NCBI RefSeq assembly: GCF_003286415.2
Contig: NZ_CP043450.1
Location: 310,001-374,000 of the forward strand
Reading direction: 5' to 3'
Source of the DNA: Mucilaginibacter rubeus
GTDB taxonomy: Bacteria > Bacteroidota > Bacteroidia > Sphingobacteriales > Sphingobacteriaceae
Length of the DNA stretch: 64,000 nt
Shown one piece after another: positions 53,878 to 63,604 of this stretch (position 1 is its first letter; each line of letters opens with the position of its first letter). The notes below the pieces were generated by a model, which was not told where the DNA came from, did not search any database, and saw nothing but the letters and a program-made list of their open reading frames with translations. The translations under genes and the position numbers were made by a program.

Positions 53878-54873
53878 ATGTCAATGAAAGTAACAATAGA
53901 CGGAATAACCGTTGATGTAGAACCCGGGACAAGCATCCTGAATGCCGCAAGGCAGATAGGTGGCGATATTGTTCCGCCTGCAATGTGCTATTACTCTAAG
54001 CTGCAGGGCAGCGGCGGTAAATGCCGTACCTGTTTGGTTAAGGTTACCAAAGGATCTGAGAAAGATCCGCGCCCTATGCCTAAGCTGGTGGCTTCTTGCC
54101 GTACCGGTGTTATGGATGGTATGGAGGTACAAAATATCACTTCGCCTGAGGTTGTTGAAGCCCGTAAAGGTGTGGTAGAAATGCTGCTGATCAATCACCC
54201 GCTTGATTGCCCTGTGTGCGACCAGGCCGGCGAATGTCATCTTCAGGATCTTGGTTTTGAACATGGTGCTGCAAAAACCCGTTACGAGTTTGACCGCCGG
54301 ACATTTGAAAAGATCGATATCGGTGATAAGATCCAGCTGCACATGACCCGTTGCATCCTTTGCTACCGTTGTGTGTTCACTGCTGATCAGATCACTAACA
54401 CCCGTTTACACGGTATCCTGAACAGGGGCGATCATTCAGAAATATCTACCTACATCAGCAAAGCTGTTGATAACGATTTTTCTGGCAACGTGATTGATGT
54501 TTGCCCGGTAGGCGCTTTAACTGATAAAACTTTCCGCTTTAAAAACCGTGTTTGGTTTACCAAACCGGTTGAAGCGCACCGCGATTGCGATAAATGCTGT
54601 GGTAAAGTTACCTTATGGTATAAAGGTGAGGATGTGATCAGGGTAACAGGCCGTAAAGATGTTTATGGCGAGGTTGAAGAGTTTATCTGCAACACCTGCC
54701 GTTTCGATAAAAAGAAAACTGCCGATTGGGTAATTGAAGGTCCGCGTAAGGTATCTCATCAATCAGTGATCAGCGCTAACCATTACGAGTTTACACCACT
54801 GCCGGTTGTTAAAACCAACCCGGTATTGATGGAAGCTAATAAAGAACAATTTGAAAGGGAGACCCGCTTATAA
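53878..54873 (+). CDS. nuoG: NADH-quinone oxidoreductase subunit G, short form
   Basis: At 331 residues it is far shorter than E. coli NuoG (about 908). The [2Fe-2S] cysteines are C37, C49, C52 and C74; the His-Cys3 cluster is H107, C111, C114 and C120; 4Fe-4S cysteines include C159, C162 and C165; an Fdh-type CDKCCGKV and FICNTC pair follows. The large molybdopterin-like C-terminal domain is missing. NuoH starts on the last base of its stop, so the truncation is genuine and not a frameshift. Confidence 0.94.
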   Translation: MSMKVTIDGITVDVEPGTSILNAARQIGGDIVPPAMCYYSKLQGSGGKCRTCLVKVTKGSEKDPRPMPKLVASCRTGVMDGMEVQNITSPEVVEARKGVVEMLLINHPLDCPVCDQAGECHLQDLGFEHGAAKTRYEFDRRTFEKIDIGDKIQLHMTRCILCYRCVFTADQITNTRLHGILNRGDHSEISTYISKAVDNDFSGNVIDVCPVGALTDKTFRFKNRVWFTKPVEAHRDCDKCCGKVTLWYKGEDVIRVTGRKDVYGEVEEFICNTCRFDKKKTADWVIEGPRKVSHQSVISANHYEFTPLPVVKTNPVLMEANKEQFERETRL

Positions 54874-55904
54874 TGGAAACTACCGATTTAATATTCAGGA
54901 TCGTACTGATCGTTGTGATTTTCGCTATCAGCCTGGTTGTAGCTATGTACTCAACCTATGCCGAGCGTAAAGTTGCCGCATTTTTCCAGGATAGGATAGG
55001 CCCTAACCGCGCCGGCCCCTGGGGTATTTTACAACCCCTTGCCGATGGTGGTAAAATGTTTTTAAAAGAAGAGATCATTCCAACCAATGCAACCGGTTTC
55101 CTGTTCATTGTGGGTCCTTCATTGGCTATTTTAACTGCTTGTATAGGTTCGGCCGTTATTCCATGGGGATCAGCTATTTCTATCGGCGGTCATACATTTG
55201 ATCTGCAGGTTACCGATATCAACGTAGGTGTACTTTACATTTTTGGTGTAGTATCATTAGGCGTTTACGGTATTATGATAGGTGGCTGGGCATCAAACAA
55301 TAAATATTCATTGTTAGGTGCTATCCGTGCCGCATCACAAAACATCAGCTATGAAATTTCGATGGGTTTATCTATCATCGCTTTGCTGATGCTTACCGGT
55401 ACTTTAAGCCTTAAGGAAATTGCCGAACAACAACATGGCTTTGCCTGGAACGTTTGGAGACAGCCACTTGGCTTCCTGCTGTTCCTGGTGTGTGCTTTTG
55501 CCGAAACCAACCGTTCACCGTTCGACTTACCTGAGTGCGAAACCGAACTTGTAGGTGGTTATCACACCGAGTATTCATCAATGAAATTAGGTTTTTACCT
55601 GTTTGCCGAATATATCAACATGTTCATTTCATCGGCAGTAATGGCTACCCTTTACTGGGGTGGTTATAACTACCCGGGCATGGATTGGGTTGCCGCGCAT
55701 GTGGGCCCAACTATCGGTCCGCTGATTGGTGTTGTGGTGTTATTTGGTAAGATATTCTTCTCTATCTTCTTCTTCATGTGGGTACGCTGGACAATCCCGC
55801 GTTTCCGTTATGACCAGTTGATGGATTTGGGTTGGAAAATATTAATTCCATTGGCTATTGCCAACATCGTGCTTACAGGCGTGATTAGTACATTACTTAA
55901 ATAG
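54873..55904 (+). CDS. nuoH: NADH-quinone oxidoreductase subunit H
   Basis: The 343-residue protein has about eight helices and NuoH motifs such as AERKVAAFFQDRIGPNRAGP and FAETNRSPFDLPECETELVG-GYHTEYS. It forms part of the quinone-binding site in the membrane. Stop-start overlap of one base with nuoG. Confidence 0.97.
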   Translation: METTDLIFRIVLIVVIFAISLVVAMYSTYAERKVAAFFQDRIGPNRAGPWGILQPLADGGKMFLKEEIIPTNATGFLFIVGPSLAILTACIGSAVIPWGSAISIGGHTFDLQVTDINVGVLYIFGVVSLGVYGIMIGGWASNNKYSLLGAIRAASQNISYEISMGLSIIALLMLTGTLSLKEIAEQQHGFAWNVWRQPLGFLLFLVCAFAETNRSPFDLPECETELVGGYHTEYSSMKLGFYLFAEYINMFISSAVMATLYWGGYNYPGMDWVAAHVGPTIGPLIGVVVLFGKIFFSIFFFMWVRWTIPRFRYDQLMDLGWKILIPLAIANIVLTGVISTLLK

Positions 55905-55920
55905 ATTGGAGTTTTAAAAA

Positions 55921-56418
55921 ATGGAATCATTAAGCAATAAACGAAAAGTACTGGAAGTTAAGCCACTTAATTTTTTGGAGCGTGCTTACCTGCCGGCTAT
56001 TGTAGGCGGTTTATCCACTACAATGAAACACTTTTTCAAAAAGCCGGTAACCATCAGCTATCCTGAAGAGAAGCGTGAATTTTCGGAAAACTTCCGTGGC
56101 ATGCACTCTTTGAAGCGCGATGAGAACGGTAAAGAGCGTTGCACAGCTTGCGGCCTTTGCGCATTATCATGCCCAGCCGAAGCTATTACTATGACAGCTG
56201 CTGAGCGTCAGAAAGGTGAAGAGCACCTGTACCGCGAGGAGAAATATGCAGCAGTTTATGAAATCAACATGTTGCGTTGCATTTTCTGCGGTTTGTGTGA
56301 AGAGGCCTGCCCTAAAGAAGCTATTTATCTTGACGGTGATATTGTACCTTCTGACTATTTAAGGAAGGATTTTATTTACGGTAAAGACAAATTAGTAGAA
56401 GCACCCTTAAATCAATAA
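55921..56418 (+). CDS. nuoI: NADH-quinone oxidoreductase subunit I
   Basis: The 165-residue subunit has two 4Fe-4S (ferredoxin-type) motifs: CTACGLCALSCPAEA and CIFCGLCEEACPKEA. These carry clusters N6a and N6b. It follows nuoH after 16 nt. Confidence 0.97.
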   Translation: MESLSNKRKVLEVKPLNFLERAYLPAIVGGLSTTMKHFFKKPVTISYPEEKREFSENFRGMHSLKRDENGKERCTACGLCALSCPAEAITMTAAERQKGEEHLYREEKYAAVYEINMLRCIFCGLCEEACPKEAIYLDGDIVPSDYLRKDFIYGKDKLVEAPLNQ

Positions 56419-56427
56419 AGAAGTTTT

Positions 56428-56463
56428 ATACCTTTGCCCTACCTAAAGGGTAAAGGTATTTTG
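56428..56463 (+). terminator. Hairpin between nuoI and nuoJ
   Basis: ATACCTTTGCCCT and AGGGTAAAGGTAT pair with one G-U, followed by TTTTG. It may be a partial terminator or an mRNA processing site between the peripheral-arm and membrane-arm genes. Confidence 0.4.
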
Positions 56464-56474
56464 TAAATAAAAAC

Positions 56475-56978
56475 ATGAGTACATTTTACTTCATCGCATT
56501 TTTGTCCATATTCTTTTCGATATTGGTAATCTCGGCCAAAAATCCGGTACATAGTATCCTTTATCTGATCCTTACCTTTTTTACTTTCACCATCCACTAC
56601 ATTTTGCTTAACGCTCAATTTTTGGCGATTGTAAATTTCATTGTATACATGGGCGCTATATTGGTATTGTTCCTGTATACGCTGATGCTGATCAACCTTA
56701 ACAAGGAGTCGGAACCTGTAAAACCATTTATGGTTAAAGTAGCAGGTGTTTTTGGTGGTGGCATATTGGCTGTTGCTGTAGCATCATCACTTAAACTGAT
56801 TGGAGCATCAAACCCTGTATTGTTACAAAACCCCGATCTGGGCCTTGTAAAAAACTTAGGTAAAGTATTGTTCAACGAATTTTTATTGCCATTTGAAGTG
56901 TCATCAGTACTGTTGCTATCGGCAATGGTAGGCGCGGTATTATTGGCCACTAAAGAAAAAGAACCTAAAGCAGCATAA
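56475..56978 (+). CDS. nuoJ: NADH-quinone oxidoreductase subunit J
   Basis: The 167-residue membrane protein has five helices with the NuoJ pattern [20 protein letters not shown] and [25 protein letters not shown]. Its last base begins nuoK (overlap TAATG). Confidence 0.95.
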   Translation: MSTFYFIAFLSIFFSILVISAKNPVHSILYLILTFFTFTIHYILLNAQFLAIVNFIVYMGAILVLFLYTLMLINLNKESEPVKPFMVKVAGVFGGGILAVAVASSLKLIGASNPVLLQNPDLGLVKNLGKVLFNEFLLPFEVSSVLLLSAMVGAVLLATKEKEPKAA

Positions 56979-57307
56979 TGGAAAGTTTAACAAATACTAT
57001 GCACGCCGTGCCGCTTAATCATTACATATTATTAAGCACCATCATTTTTGCTATAGGCGTAATGGGCGTATTAATTCGCCGTAATGCTATCGTGATCTTC
57101 ATGTCGGTTGAGCTGATGCTTAACTCGGTTAACCTGTTGCTTACCGCATTTTCGGTATACAGGGGTGATGCTACCGGGCAAGTGTTCGTGTTTTTTATCA
57201 TGGCGCTGGCCGCTGCCGAAGTTGCGGTAGGCTTAGCTATCATCGTGATGATTTACCGTAACACCAACTCAATTGATATCAACGTACTGAACAGATTAAA
57301 ATGGTAG
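56978..57307 (+). CDS. nuoK: NADH-quinone oxidoreductase subunit K
   Basis: The 109-residue protein has three helices and the NuoK motif [20 protein letters not shown], with conserved Glu in the membrane, and [20 protein letters not shown]. It takes part in proton movement. Confidence 0.96.
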   Translation: MESLTNTMHAVPLNHYILLSTIIFAIGVMGVLIRRNAIVIFMSVELMLNSVNLLLTAFSVYRGDATGQVFVFFIMALAAAEVAVGLAIIVMIYRNTNSIDINVLNRLKW

Positions 57308-57453
57308 ATCTGTGATTTCGGATTTCGGAGTTTCGATTTCGGATTTGATAAGTTCTAATAAATATTAAAAGCGTCATTGCGAGGTACGAAGCAATCCCCG
57401 GCTATACAGAGATGTTTGAAAGGGGTTACTTATTCCTGGTAATGATGGATCTG
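57308..57453. repeat. Degenerate repeats between nuoK and nuoL
   Basis: A half family A copy begins GCGTCATTGCGAGGTACGAAG-CAATCCCC at 57371 with a degenerate right end (TGGTAATGATG). Before it GATTTCGGATTTCGGAG-TTTCGATTTCGG is a short-period direct repeat, related to one at 4060-4090. Confidence 0.6.
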
Positions 57454-57500
57454 ATAATTTAAAACGTATAACGTAACACGTAAAACGTACAACATCGAAC

Positions 57501-59414
57501 ATGGATAAATATATCTGGCTTATTCCTATATTACCGTTAGCCGGTTTTGTTATAAACGGACTTGGCCGTAATTCGTTATCAAAAAGCGTAATCGGCTTTA
57601 TTGGCAGTTTAATCGTACTGGTATCATTTGGTTTAAGTCTTGCCGTTTTCTTCCAGGTAAAATCAACTGGTGTACCCATCAACGTTAACTACTTTACTTG
57701 GTTTGCGGTTGGTGCATTAAAATTCCCTTTCGCGTTTCTGATAGATCAGTTAAGTGCTATTATGCTGCTGATCATTACAGGCGTTGGTTTCCTGATCCAC
57801 TTGTATTCTATCGGTTATATGCATGACGACGAAGGTTTCGGAAAGTTTTTTGCTTACCTGAACTTATTCGTTTTCTTCATGCTGTTACTGGTTTTAGGCT
57901 CAAACTATCTCATCATGTTTATTGGATGGGAGGGTGTAGGCTTATGCTCGTACCTGCTTATCGGTTTCTGGTTCACTAACCCGGATTATGCTGATGCCGC
58001 TAAAAAAGCTTTTGTGATGAACCGCATCGGTGACCTTGGCTTTTTATTAGGTATCTTCACTATAATTTACGTTTTCGGTAGTATCCAGTTTGCGGAGATC
58101 TTTCCAAAGGCGGCTACTATGAAATCAGGCGCAGGTCCGCTGTTAATAATTACCATATTATTATTTATCGGTGCCTGCGGTAAATCAGCGCAGTTACCAT
58201 TGTTTACCTGGTTACCAGACGCGATGGCCGGCCCGACCCCCGTTTCGGCCCTGATCCACGCAGCTACCATGGTTACAGCTGGTATCTATATGATTGCCCG
58301 TTCAAATATCTTATATACTTTATCACCTTTTACCATGGAGCTGATAGCTTATATAGGTTTAGCAACGGCACTTATCGCGGCACTCATCGCGTTAACGCAA
58401 ACAGATATTAAAAAGGTATTGGCTTATTCAACCGTATCTCAATTAGGGTACATGTTTTTAGGCCTGGGGGTTGGTGCTTATACCGGTGCTTTCTTCCACG
58501 TGTTAACACACGCTTTCTTTAAAGCTTTATTATTCCTTGGTGCAGGTTCTGTGATCCACGCGATGAGCGGCGAGCAGGATATGCGTAAAATGGGCGGCTT
58601 GAAAGGAAAGATCAAAGTTACTTTCGGCACTATGCTGATCGGTACTATTGCTATTGCCGGTATCCCTCCGTTTGCAGGTTTCTTCTCAAAAGATGAAATA
58701 TTGGCACATGCTTATGTACATAACCCGGTATTCTGGGCAGTAGGTGCATTTACAGCATTGCTTACTTCTTTCTATATGTTCAGGATGATGTACCTTACTT
58801 TCTACGGAAAGTTCCGTGGTACGCATGATCAGGAACACCACTTACATGAGTCGCCTCCAACTATATTGGTTCCATTGATCATATTAGCTATTCTTTCTAT
58901 AGTAGGTGGTTTCATCGGTATACCGGAAGTTATGGGCGGACATCACGAACTGGAGCACTTCCTGGCGCCTGTATTTGCAAAATCAACAGAGATTATGGGT
59001 GAGCACCATATGGCTGCCAGCCTTGAATGGGGATTAATGGGGGCGTCAGTTGCTTTGGCTTTAGCTGCTATGCTTTATGCCTATGTTAAATATGCTAAAA
59101 ATGGCAGTGTACCGGTTGCTGATACTGAGGAGCGTCCTGCACTCACCAGCCTTTCGTACCACAAGTTTTACCTGGATGAGCTTTACGACCTGATTGTTCG
59201 TAAACCGCTTGACTGGCTTTCAACCTTCTTCTATAATGTAATAGACAAATTAGGTATTGATGGTTTGGTGAACGGGATTGGCCGTGGAACAATTGAAACC
59301 AGTAAAGGTCTGCGTTTGCTGCAAACCGGTAATGTGGGTTTCTACATATTCATCATGGTACTGGGAATTATCGCAGTACTCCTGTATAGCGTATTTGGAT
59401 TAACTAAAATATAA
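57501..59414 (+). CDS. nuoL: NADH-quinone oxidoreductase subunit L
   Basis: The 637-residue protein has many helices and NuoL motifs: FIGWEGVGLCSYLLIGFWF, NRIGDLGFLLGI, QLPLFTWLPDAMAGPTPVSA-LIHAATMVTAGIY and KKVLAYSTVSQLGYMFLGLG. It is an antiporter-like proton-pumping subunit with a long C-terminal lateral helix. Confidence 0.97.
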   Translation: MDKYIWLIPILPLAGFVINGLGRNSLSKSVIGFIGSLIVLVSFGLSLAVFFQVKSTGVPINVNYFTWFAVGALKFPFAFLIDQLSAIMLLIITGVGFLIHLYSIGYMHDDEGFGKFFAYLNLFVFFMLLLVLGSNYLIMFIGWEGVGLCSYLLIGFWFTNPDYADAAKKAFVMNRIGDLGFLLGIFTIIYVFGSIQFAEIFPKAATMKSGAGPLLIITILLFIGACGKSAQLPLFTWLPDAMAGPTPVSALIHAATMVTAGIYMIARSNILYTLSPFTMELIAYIGLATALIAALIALTQTDIKKVLAYSTVSQLGYMFLGLGVGAYTGAFFHVLTHAFFKALLFLGAGSVIHAMSGEQDMRKMGGLKGKIKVTFGTMLIGTIAIAGIPPFAGFFSKDEILAHAYVHNPVFWAVGAFTALLTSFYMFRMMYLTFYGKFRGTHDQEHHLHESPPTILVPLIILAILSIVGGFIGIPEVMGGHHELEHFLAPVFAKSTEIMGEHHMAASLEWGLMGASVALALAAMLYAYVKYAKNGSVPVADTEERPALTSLSYHKFYLDELYDLIVRKPLDWLSTFFYNVIDKLGIDGLVNGIGRGTIETSKGLRLLQTGNVGFYIFIMVLGIIAVLLYSVFGLTKI

Positions 59415-59439
59415 ACGATAAGCGTTTAGCAACATAAAA

Positions 59440-60915
59440 ATGACCGTTAGTATATTACTTTTTTTGCCAATAGTTGCCGCTGTTATAACTGCCCTGCTTA
59501 AAAACGGGATAGCTAAACATGCAGCATTATTTTTCTCTGTTGCCCAACTGGTAATAGCGCTTATATTTTTAAGCAAGTTTGTTCCGGATGCATCAACCCA
59601 GTTTGTTATTGATGTGCCATGGATCAGCAGTTATGGAATTTACTTTAGTGCCGGTATCGACGGCATCAGCATGGTGCTGGTTTTATTAACCACAGTACTT
59701 GTGCCTTTAATTATTTTAACAACCTATCAGCATCAATATAAAAATGAAGGCGCTTTTTATGGCCTTATTTTATTTATGCAGGCAGGTATGCTGGTTGTGT
59801 TTACCGCCCTCGACGGATTTTTATTTTACGTTGGATGGGAAGCCGCACTAATCCCTATCTATTTTATATGTGCCCTTTGGGGAGGCGAAAACCGTATTCG
59901 TATCACTATCAAGTTTTTCATCTACACATTTGCGGGTTCGCTGTTTATGCTGGTTGGTATTATCTACCTGTACCTGCAATCGCCTGATAAAACATTCGAC
60001 ATCCATAATTTCTATAAAATGACTTTGGATGTAAAACACCAGAGTTGGGTATTCTGGGCGTTTTTCCTGGCCTTTGCTATCAAAATGCCTTTGTTCCCTT
60101 TCCACACCTGGCAGCCGGATACTTATACCGAAGCGCCATCAGGCGGTACCATGATGTTATCGGGTATCATGCTTAAAATGGGTATTTACGGTGTTATCCG
60201 CTGGATGATTCCAAATGCTCCACTTGGTTTCTTCCATTTTCAGGCTTTGGCCATGATCCTTGGTGTTATAGGTGTAGTATATGCTTCAATTATTGCCTTT
60301 AAACAAAAAGATGGTAAACGCCTTGTTGCTTACTCATCAATAGCACACGTTGGTTTAATTGCTGCCGGTATTTTTGCATGGAACATTGCCGGTGTTCAGG
60401 GTGCCATGATCCAGATGCTGAACCACGGTATCAACGTTGTTGGTATGTTCTTTATCTGGGATATCATCAGCCGCAGGTTAAATACCCGCGAGATTGACCA
60501 GCTTGGCGGTATTGCTAAGGTGGCTCCAAGGTTTGCAATAGGTTTCCTTATTATATTACTGGGGACAGTAGGCTTACCGCTTACCAATGGTTTTATCGGC
60601 GAGTTCTTATTGCTGAAAGGTGTATTTGATTTTAGTGTACAGCATTATGTAAACCTGGTATTAGCAATTGTAGCTGGTCTTACTATTATTTTCGGAGCGG
60701 TTTATATGTTACGCATGTACAAAAATGTAATGCAAGGCGAAACCAACCCGCTTACAACCACCTTTGCTGATGTTAGCGGTACCGAAAAGTTTACCCTGTG
60801 TTTAATTTGTGTACTTGTAATTGCATTAGGTATTTATCCTCAGCCTATTCTGCATATATCTGAGGCTGCGGTTACGCAGTTGGTAAACCAGATAGGTTCA
60901 AAGTTTACAATGTAG
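59440..60915 (+). CDS. nuoM: NADH-quinone oxidoreductase subunit M
   Basis: The 491-residue antiporter-like subunit has FYVGWEAALIPIYFICALWG, KMPLFPFHTWQPDTYTEAPS-GGTMMLSGIMLKMG and KRLVAYSSIAHVGLIAAGIF. It pumps protons alongside NuoL and NuoN. Confidence 0.97.
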   Translation: MTVSILLFLPIVAAVITALLKNGIAKHAALFFSVAQLVIALIFLSKFVPDASTQFVIDVPWISSYGIYFSAGIDGISMVLVLLTTVLVPLIILTTYQHQYKNEGAFYGLILFMQAGMLVVFTALDGFLFYVGWEAALIPIYFICALWGGENRIRITIKFFIYTFAGSLFMLVGIIYLYLQSPDKTFDIHNFYKMTLDVKHQSWVFWAFFLAFAIKMPLFPFHTWQPDTYTEAPSGGTMMLSGIMLKMGIYGVIRWMIPNAPLGFFHFQALAMILGVIGVVYASIIAFKQKDGKRLVAYSSIAHVGLIAAGIFAWNIAGVQGAMIQMLNHGINVVGMFFIWDIISRRLNTREIDQLGGIAKVAPRFAIGFLIILLGTVGLPLTNGFIGEFLLLKGVFDFSVQHYVNLVLAIVAGLTIIFGAVYMLRMYKNVMQGETNPLTTTFADVSGTEKFTLCLICVLVIALGIYPQPILHISEAAVTQLVNQIGSKFTM

Positions 60916-60937
60916 GTTTAAGATTTTAAAGAAAAGA

Positions 60938-62320
60938 ATGAATACTATAATCATCATATCTGTTTTACCTATAGTGCTTCTGTATTTAGGGTTATATAAA
61001 GCGCAAAAGGCTTTGCTTCCGGTTACCGTTATAGGCTTACTGGCTGCTTTGGCTTGCGCAATTTGCCAATGGACTGCAAAAGACACAGCCGCGCCGATTT
61101 ATACCGGCATGCTGTTGTTCAATAATTTTTCTGTTGTATTTTCAAGTGTTACCATCGTATCAACTATACTGATCCTGTTATTGTCAAAAGGTTACTTTGA
61201 GCGTATTAGCAGGCATACTGCCGAATATTATGCCATTATCCTGTTTTCATTAGCAGGTATCATCGTAATGGTATCTTTCAATAACCTGGTGATGTTGTTT
61301 ATCGGCATCGAGATCATGTCGGTTAGCTTATACATCCTCGCAGGTATTAAAAAGAGCGATTTCGCATCAAATGAGGCAGCTTTGAAATACTTTTTAATGG
61401 GTGCTTTTTCAACAGGCTTTTTATTGTTTGGTATGGCCCTGTTATACGGATCATCTGGTTCGTTCAATATGGACGCTATCAGGGAATATGTGGTTAACCA
61501 CCCTCATATCGACCCGATGTTCTACACAGGTATAGCGCTTTTAATTGTAGGTTTATGCTTTAAAGTAGGCGCTGCTCCATTCCATTTCTGGACTCCGGAC
61601 GTATATGAAGGGGCGCCAACATTGATCACTGCATTCATGTCTACAGTGGTTAAAACTGCAGGCTTCGCGGCATTTCTGCGTTTGTTCTCTGCCTGCTTCC
61701 AACCATTATCTGATTTCTGGACACCAATATTATTGGTAATTACCATTATCACTTTATTTATCGGTAATATCACCGCGCTGTATCAGCAAAGCTTTAAGAG
61801 AATGCTTGCGTTTTCGAGTATCTCACACGCAGGCTACTTGTTATTTGCAATAGTATCATTAGGTGCTGCTTCAGGTAACTCGGTATTCGTATATGCTACG
61901 GCTTATTCAATTGCTTCAATTATAGCATTTGGTGGTTTGATATTAGTACAACAGCAAGGCGGAAGCGATAACTTTGAAAGCTTTAACGGGCTTGGCAAAA
62001 GGAACCCTTTCCTGGCATTTGTATTAACCGTTGCTATGTTGTCATTGGCGGGTATCCCGCTTACTGCAGGATTTATTGGTAAGTTCTTCATGTTTTCGGG
62101 AGCGGTAAGCCGTTACCATATCGGTTTGGTTATTATAGCTGTAATTAATGCTATCATTAGTATTTTCTACTATTTCAGGGTTATTATAGCGATGTATTTC
62201 CGTGCCGACGAGCGCGCTGAACTTACAGTGCCGGTTTACTACAAAGTTGTATTCGCACTATCAGCCCTGGCTACAATTCTTATTGGTGTTTATCCCGATC
62301 TTATAGCCCGTTTCATATAA
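60938..62320 (+). CDS. nuoN: NADH-quinone oxidoreductase subunit N
   Basis: The 460-residue antiporter-like subunit has FIGIEIMSVSLYILAGIKKS, FKVGAAPFHFWTPDVYEGAP-TLITAFMSTVVKTAGFAAFL and KRMLAFSSISHAGYLLFAI. It is the last nuo gene, closing the operon. Confidence 0.97.
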   Translation: MNTIIIISVLPIVLLYLGLYKAQKALLPVTVIGLLAALACAICQWTAKDTAAPIYTGMLLFNNFSVVFSSVTIVSTILILLLSKGYFERISRHTAEYYAIILFSLAGIIVMVSFNNLVMLFIGIEIMSVSLYILAGIKKSDFASNEAALKYFLMGAFSTGFLLFGMALLYGSSGSFNMDAIREYVVNHPHIDPMFYTGIALLIVGLCFKVGAAPFHFWTPDVYEGAPTLITAFMSTVVKTAGFAAFLRLFSACFQPLSDFWTPILLVITIITLFIGNITALYQQSFKRMLAFSSISHAGYLLFAIVSLGAASGNSVFVYATAYSIASIIAFGGLILVQQQGGSDNFESFNGLGKRNPFLAFVLTVAMLSLAGIPLTAGFIGKFFMFSGAVSRYHIGLVIIAVINAIISIFYYFRVIIAMYFRADERAELTVPVYYKVVFALSALATILIGVYPDLIARFI

Positions 62321-62375
62321 TCAGTAATGATAACTGCAAATTGATATAATATTTGTAGTTTTACAGATATAGTGA

Positions 62376-63011
62376 ATGGAAAGTTTTTGGGAATACCTTC
62401 AAAATTTAACTGACGCTCAATCCATAATAAGCAGGGGTGGTTTTTATCTCTTGCTTATTGTTGTTTTTGCTGAAACCGGTTTATTTTTCGGTTTCTTTTT
62501 GCCCGGCGATTACCTGCTGTTTATGGCCGGTTTACTATGTGCGGCGGGTAAGGTTGATGTATCTATAACCACATTGGTACTATCGTTAATAGGGGCCGGC
62601 ATATTAGGGAATTTTACCGGTTATTGGTTCGGTTACCGAACGGGGCCGGTGTTATTCAATAAAAACGACTCGCTCTTTTTCAAGAAGCGCTACGTAGTGT
62701 TAGCAAGCGAATTTTACAACAAGCATGGGGGGATGGCGCTTATTTTAGGGAGATTTTTCCCTATAGTTAGGACATTTGCTCCTATATTTGCAGGAGTGGT
62801 TAAGGTTGATATCAGGAAATTTTCGATCTACAACCTTATCGGCAGCGTAACCTGGGTGTGCGTATTTACTTTAAGTGGTTTTTTTTTAGGGCGAAGGTTC
62901 CCGCAATTGAAAGATTATTTGCAATATATCATACTTGGATTAATTGTAGTTACAACAATTCCGCTGGTTATTGCTTATCTTAAGAAGAAATTTACCGAGA
63001 AGGGCGAATAA
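62376..63011 (+). CDS. DedA family membrane protein
   Basis: The 211-residue protein has four or five helices and the DedA motifs VFAETGLFFGFFLPGDYLLF and RFFPIVRTFAPIFAGVVKVD. DedA proteins are lipid-carrier flippases or scramblases in known cases; the substrate is not determined here. It follows nuoN by 55 nt, and may be co-transcribed. Confidence 0.93.
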   Translation: MESFWEYLQNLTDAQSIISRGGFYLLLIVVFAETGLFFGFFLPGDYLLFMAGLLCAAGKVDVSITTLVLSLIGAGILGNFTGYWFGYRTGPVLFNKNDSLFFKKRYVVLASEFYNKHGGMALILGRFFPIVRTFAPIFAGVVKVDIRKFSIYNLIGSVTWVCVFTLSGFFLGRRFPQLKDYLQYIILGLIVVTTIPLVIAYLKKKFTEKGE

Positions 63012-63048
63012 ACTGATTAGTTAATAATTTTATATAATAAAAAAATAA

Positions 63049-63597
63049 ATGAGTACTCAACATCCTTGGCACCAGGTTTCACCAGGTGATAATATTCCTG
63101 AAGTAGTAAATGCTATCATTGAAATCCCTAAAGGTTCAAAAGCAAAATATGAAATTGACAAGGAATCGGGTTTGTTAAAGCTTGATCGTGTGTTGTTTTC
63201 ATCTGTAATGTATCCTGCTAACTACGGCTTTATCCCTCAAACTTATTGCGACGATAAAGACCCTTTGGATATCCTTGTACTTTGCTCAATTGACGTTTTC
63301 CCAATGTCAATCATCGAGGCTAAAGTGGTAGGTGTAATGCACATGGTTGATAACGGCGAGCAGGACGATAAGATTATTGCAGTAGCTAAGAACGATATGT
63401 CGGTAAATTACATCAATGATTTAAATGAGCTGCCTCCGCACGCTATGACAGAGATTGTTCGCTTTTTTAAAGATTACAAAAAATTGGAAGGTAAAAACGT
63501 AACTATAGAGCATCTGTTAGGCGTACGTTATGCCCACAAAGTGATTAACGAAAGTTTGGAGCTGTACAAATCGACGTTCCCTGTTTATCAATCATAA
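63049..63597 (+). CDS. ppa: Inorganic pyrophosphatase, family I
   Basis: The 182-residue enzyme has the family I signature [11 protein letters not shown] and metal ligands in this loop, with [33 protein letters not shown]. It cleaves pyrophosphate to phosphate and drives biosynthesis. It lies 37 nt downstream of the DedA gene. Confidence 0.97.
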   Translation: MSTQHPWHQVSPGDNIPEVVNAIIEIPKGSKAKYEIDKESGLLKLDRVLFSSVMYPANYGFIPQTYCDDKDPLDILVLCSIDVFPMSIIEAKVVGVMHMVDNGEQDDKIIAVAKNDMSVNYINDLNELPPHAMTEIVRFFKDYKKLEGKNVTIEHLLGVRYAHKVINESLELYKSTFPVYQS

Positions 63598-63604
63598 AAA
63601 ATAA

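Noticed and set aside
53878..54873. A truncated nuoG by frameshift
   Set aside because: The gene ends in a one-base overlap with nuoH and all retained motifs are intact, so the short form is natural.
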